DNA of 8,171 nucleotides from Phycisphaerae bacterium (GTDB lineage Bacteria > Planctomycetota > Phycisphaerae > Phycisphaerales > SM1A02), in NCBI GenBank assembly GCA_002718515.1, contig PBEX01000028.1:64851-73021 (forward strand). Reading direction: 5' to 3'. Shown in pieces: positions 5,894 through 8,171 of this stretch. Below the pieces are notes generated by a model. That model did no database searches. It was not told the origin of the DNA and saw only the letters and a program-made list of their open reading frames with translations. The position numbers and the translations under genes are program-made. Numbering within the stretch: position 1 is the stretch's first letter; each line of letters opens with the position of its first letter.

Positions 5894-7716
5894 CATACTT
5901 TAAGCACTTTGCAAAACAACTTCTTACGTGGAGAGTCCGCTTACTTTGTGGATTAGTGCTTGCTGCTGTTTCAGCGCTCGGATTAGGAGTTGGACTACTG
6001 AGTTTGGGTCCAGCCCTGTCATTAATCCTTGATCCAGAGAGTGGTAAGAACCTCATCCAGCTCGCTCAAGAGCATAATGCTTCTAATGCATTCCCCACTA
6101 TTCCAGAGGGATTGGTTGCAATGTTGCCAGAGGGGCAGTTTGAAGGTGTTCTCTTTATTTTGATTGGCTTAGGTGGCCTCACAATCTTTGGAGGTCTAGC
6201 AAATTTTCTTCACCAATACATCAGTGCTTGGCTTGCCATGCATGTTGTTGCAAAAGTCAGATTCCAAGCATTTACGCATGTTCTGTACATGCCAGTATCA
6301 AAAGTTGCAAGACTCGGTTCAAGTGAATTCGTCTCGCGTATTATTCGCGATGCAGAGGCACTTCAAGTTGGTCTTCTTGTGCTTTTGGGAAGATCAGTTT
6401 CACAATTTACAAAAGGCATTGCAGCTTTCATCGTTGCATGTGTGTTTGATTATCGTTTGGTCATAATCGCGTTGCTCGTGTTGCCAATCTTAGTCATAAC
6501 ATTGCAAATCATTGGTAGGCGCGTAAATAAAGGGACTCGGGCGTCGCTTTCTGCACAACAAGAGTTGCTTCGTATTTCAAGTGAAGCCGTGCAGGGACTT
6601 AAGGCAGTTAAAGTGAATACTGCAGAATCAGCAATTGAATCGGAATTCGAGCAAGAAAATGCTCAGGTTGTGAAATCTGAAATGAAAGTAAGGGTGATGA
6701 GAGCCCTCAGTTCGCCTCTAATGGAAACGCTCGCAATTCTTGTTCTCGGGACACTTGCAGGTATTGCAGCGCATTCAATCATCGATGGTTCTTTGCAATT
6801 CAATCGATTCTTGCTTTCTATTGGTGCTCTTGCTGTTGCAGGTAGTGCACTTCGACCTCTTGCAGGTCTCGTGACAGAGATTCAAGCGGCAGAAGCACCG
6901 GCTGCAAGGTTGATGGAGATTCTAAGCGCTAGCATCGAAGAAGATTCAGGGAAAACTTCCTTTCCTGCATCCATGAGTCAAGTGTCATTTCAAGATGTTA
7001 CATTTACCTATGAGAACAAGGACGTCCCTGCTGTTCAGTCATTTTCAGCGGTAATCCCTTCGGGCGAGTGTGTCGCAGTTGTTGGACCCAACGGCTCAGG
7101 CAAAACAACTTTAGTCTCTCTCTTGCCTCGACTGTTTACCCAGCAAGAAGGAAAAATCCTTTTCGACCAAACAAACACAAGTGACATTAGTCTGAAGGAG
7201 CTTCGCACTCATATCGGTGTAGTGACTCAAGAGACTGTTTTGTTTCACGGAACAATTGCTGACAACATTCGATTTGGCACGAATGCAACTGAAGCAGAGG
7301 TGAAGGCTGCTGCTGAGCATGCACATGCTGACGAGTTTATTCGTGAGATAGATGACGGATACGATGCGTTAGTCTATGAGCAAGGGAAGTCGCTAAGCGG
7401 TGGGCAACGCCAGCGTATAGCAATAGCAAGAGTTTTGTTGCGCAATCCATCAATCATGATTTTAGATGAAGCAACGAGTCAAATCGATGCCGAATCGGAA
7501 GCGTTCATTGCTGACACGCTTGAGAAGTACAGCGCAGGTAAAACGGTGTTTGTTATTGCACACCGCATGTCTACAGTGCAAAATGCAGATCGAATTTTGG
7601 TTCTAGATGAAGGCAAACTAGTTGGCAATGGCAATCATCAAGAGTTACTCGATTCATGTGATGTGTATCGGCGACTCACAGAAACACAACTCGTTACGGC
7701 GCCAGCAAATGCGTAA
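5890..7716 (+). CDS. Exporter-fold ABC half-transporter (MsbA/McjD-like; membrane domain fused to ATPase)
   Basis: A 608-residue inner-membrane protein expected to work as a dimer. Six membrane segments are estimated near 16-48, 86-107, 160-184, 188-208, 276-298 and 303-325, followed by a nucleotide-binding domain from about 364. ATPase motifs are complete: A-loop Y374, Walker A GPNGSGKTT (399-407), Q-loop Q447, signature LSGGQ (502-506), Walker B IMILDE with catalytic E527, D-loop SQID (530-533, in place of the common SALD) and H-loop H558. A ~35-residue extracytoplasmic loop (49-83) separates the first two segments. Family members export lipids, peptides or drugs; a few import siderophores or cobalamin. 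The substrate cannot be read from sequence. The start ATG overlaps the aroA stop (ATGA), and the 3' end overlaps the next gene by 8 nt. Translational coupling is likely, since GAAGG lies a rather long 12 nt upstream. Confidence 0.93.
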   Translation: MTYFKHFAKQLLTWRVRLLCGLVLAAVSALGLGVGLLSLGPALSLILDPESGKNLIQLAQEHNASNAFPTIPEGLVAMLPEGQFEGVLFILIGLGGLTIFGGLANFLHQYISAWLAMHVVAKVRFQAFTHVLYMPVSKVARLGSSEFVSRIIRDAEALQVGLLVLLGRSVSQFTKGIAAFIVACVFDYRLVIIALLVLPILVITLQIIGRRVNKGTRASLSAQQELLRISSEAVQGLKAVKVNTAESAIESEFEQENAQVVKSEMKVRVMRALSSPLMETLAILVLGTLAGIAAHSIIDGSLQFNRFLLSIGALAVAGSALRPLAGLVTEIQAAEAPAARLMEILSASIEEDSGKTSFPASMSQVSFQDVTFTYENKDVPAVQSFSAVIPSGECVAVVGPNGSGKTTLVSLLPRLFTQQEGKILFDQTNTSDISLKELRTHIGVVTQETVLFHGTIADNIRFGTNATEAEVKAAAEHAHADEFIREIDDGYDALVYEQGKSLSGGQRQRIAIARVLLRNPSIMILDEATSQIDAESEAFIADTLEKYSAGKTVFVIAHRMSTVQNADRILVLDEGKLVGNGNHQELLDSCDVYRRLTETQLVTAPANA

Positions 7717-8171
7717 TGTGTTCGTTCTCTTGCTTTGCCTCTGTGCATCTTGCACAGAACATCAACCTGAAACCCAATTTGAGAATGATCGAATCGTTTC
7801 AATGAGTCCGGGCATCACCCAAACACTTGTCGATTTAGGATTAGAAGAGATGATTGTAGGTCGATCACCATTCTGTAATGGTGTTGACCAATCAGTGCCT
7901 GTTATTGGGGATTATCACGATGTTGACTTTGAGCGTTTGCTTTCTTTAAAACCGACCGTTGTGCTTGTGCAAGCAACACAAGCGCCAAAAAACACGCACC
8001 TCAAAGAGTTGGCTGATAGTGGCTTGTTCAGATTGCACTATTGGCCACTCGATTCAATCGATGACATCACTCAGGTATACAACAAGGCTTCGGATATCTT
8101 TTCTGATTCGCCAAAAAAGTTTGAAATGTCGGTGAGTGAGGTTCCTTTAGCCGAGCGCGTTCTCATTGTGA
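7709..8171 (+). CDS. Helical-backbone metal receptor / BtuF-FhuD-like substrate-binding lipoprotein (3' truncated by window edge)
   Basis: The frame runs open from ATG 7709 to the window end (154 codons). The product begins with a short hydrophobic signal (residues 3-14, VFVLLLCLCAS) ending at C15. This is an imperfect lipobox (Cys at -3, Ala at -2, Ser at -1), so a membrane-anchored lipoprotein is likely. The mature part starts with a typical cluster 9/class III binding-protein opening: RIVSMSPGITQTL (about 28-40), then DLGLEEMIVGRSPFC, an IGDYHDVDFERLLSLKPTVVL segment and, later, the start of the second-domain linker region. This closely follows the layout of BtuF (cobalamin) and siderophore or haem binding proteins. 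The start overlaps the ABC gene end by 8 nt with no clear Shine-Dalgarno; GTG at 7718 is an alternative start. The ligand is not determined, and the second lobe lies beyond the window. Confidence 0.82.
   Translation, partial: MRNVFVLLLCLCASCTEHQPETQFENDRIVSMSPGITQTLVDLGLEEMIVGRSPFCNGVDQSVPVIGDYHDVDFERLLSLKPTVVLVQATQAPKNTHLKELADSGLFRLHYWPLDSIDDITQVYNKASDIFSDSPKKFEMSVSEVPLAERVLIV

Noticed and set aside
7716..7718. ATG directly at the ABC stop (TAATG) as the start of the binding-protein gene
   Set aside because: It is in a different frame from the binding-protein reading frame; the matching starts are ATG 7709 or GTG 7718.

Overview
The window is a compact bacterial chromosomal segment of moderate base composition (mid-40s % GC by eye). 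It codes almost end to end, with genes overlapping by 4 to 8 nt. No tRNA, rRNA, CRISPR array, insertion sequence or phage gene was seen. The taxon cannot be fixed from the sequence. A short-form homogentisate dioxygenase, a lone divergent GroES-like protein and a conserved 'PFKATAGLHHP' protein next to fumarylacetoacetase would suit a marine planctomycete (Phycisphaerae-like) or a similar lineage; this is a low-confidence inference.

Left half (1-4159): a tyrosine/phenylalanine catabolic cluster in two facing transcription units. On the + strand, the 3' end of an unrecognised conserved gene runs by an ATGA overlap into fumarylacetoacetase (fahA). On the - strand, 4-hydroxyphenylpyruvate dioxygenase (hppD) is followed after 23 nt by homogentisate 1,2-dioxygenase (hmgA). 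The units converge with only 12 nt between stop codons. Together they cover 4-hydroxyphenylpyruvate -> homogentisate -> maleylacetoacetate, and fumarylacetoacetate -> fumarate + acetoacetate. The isomerase between maleyl- and fumarylacetoacetate is not recognisable here.

Middle (4160-4265): a 106-nt divergent intergenic region with a TACAAT -10-like box on each strand. The hppD side has an ordinary short leader with a Shine-Dalgarno site. The other side has its -10 so close to the ATG that the groES-like mRNA may be leaderless.

Right half (4266-8171): a tightly overlapping + strand operon of a GroES-like co-chaperonin, EPSP synthase (aroA, shikimate pathway), an exporter-fold ABC half-transporter, and the start of a lipoprotein-like metal/cobamide/siderophore binding protein that runs off the end. 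Aromatic amino-acid synthesis and breakdown thus diverge from one control region.

I did not find a clearly new system. The points most worth following are the unknown protein coupled to fahA where an isomerase gene might be expected, the exporter-type ABC gene overlapping a solute-binding protein gene, and the divergent groES-like gene driven by a possibly leaderless promoter.
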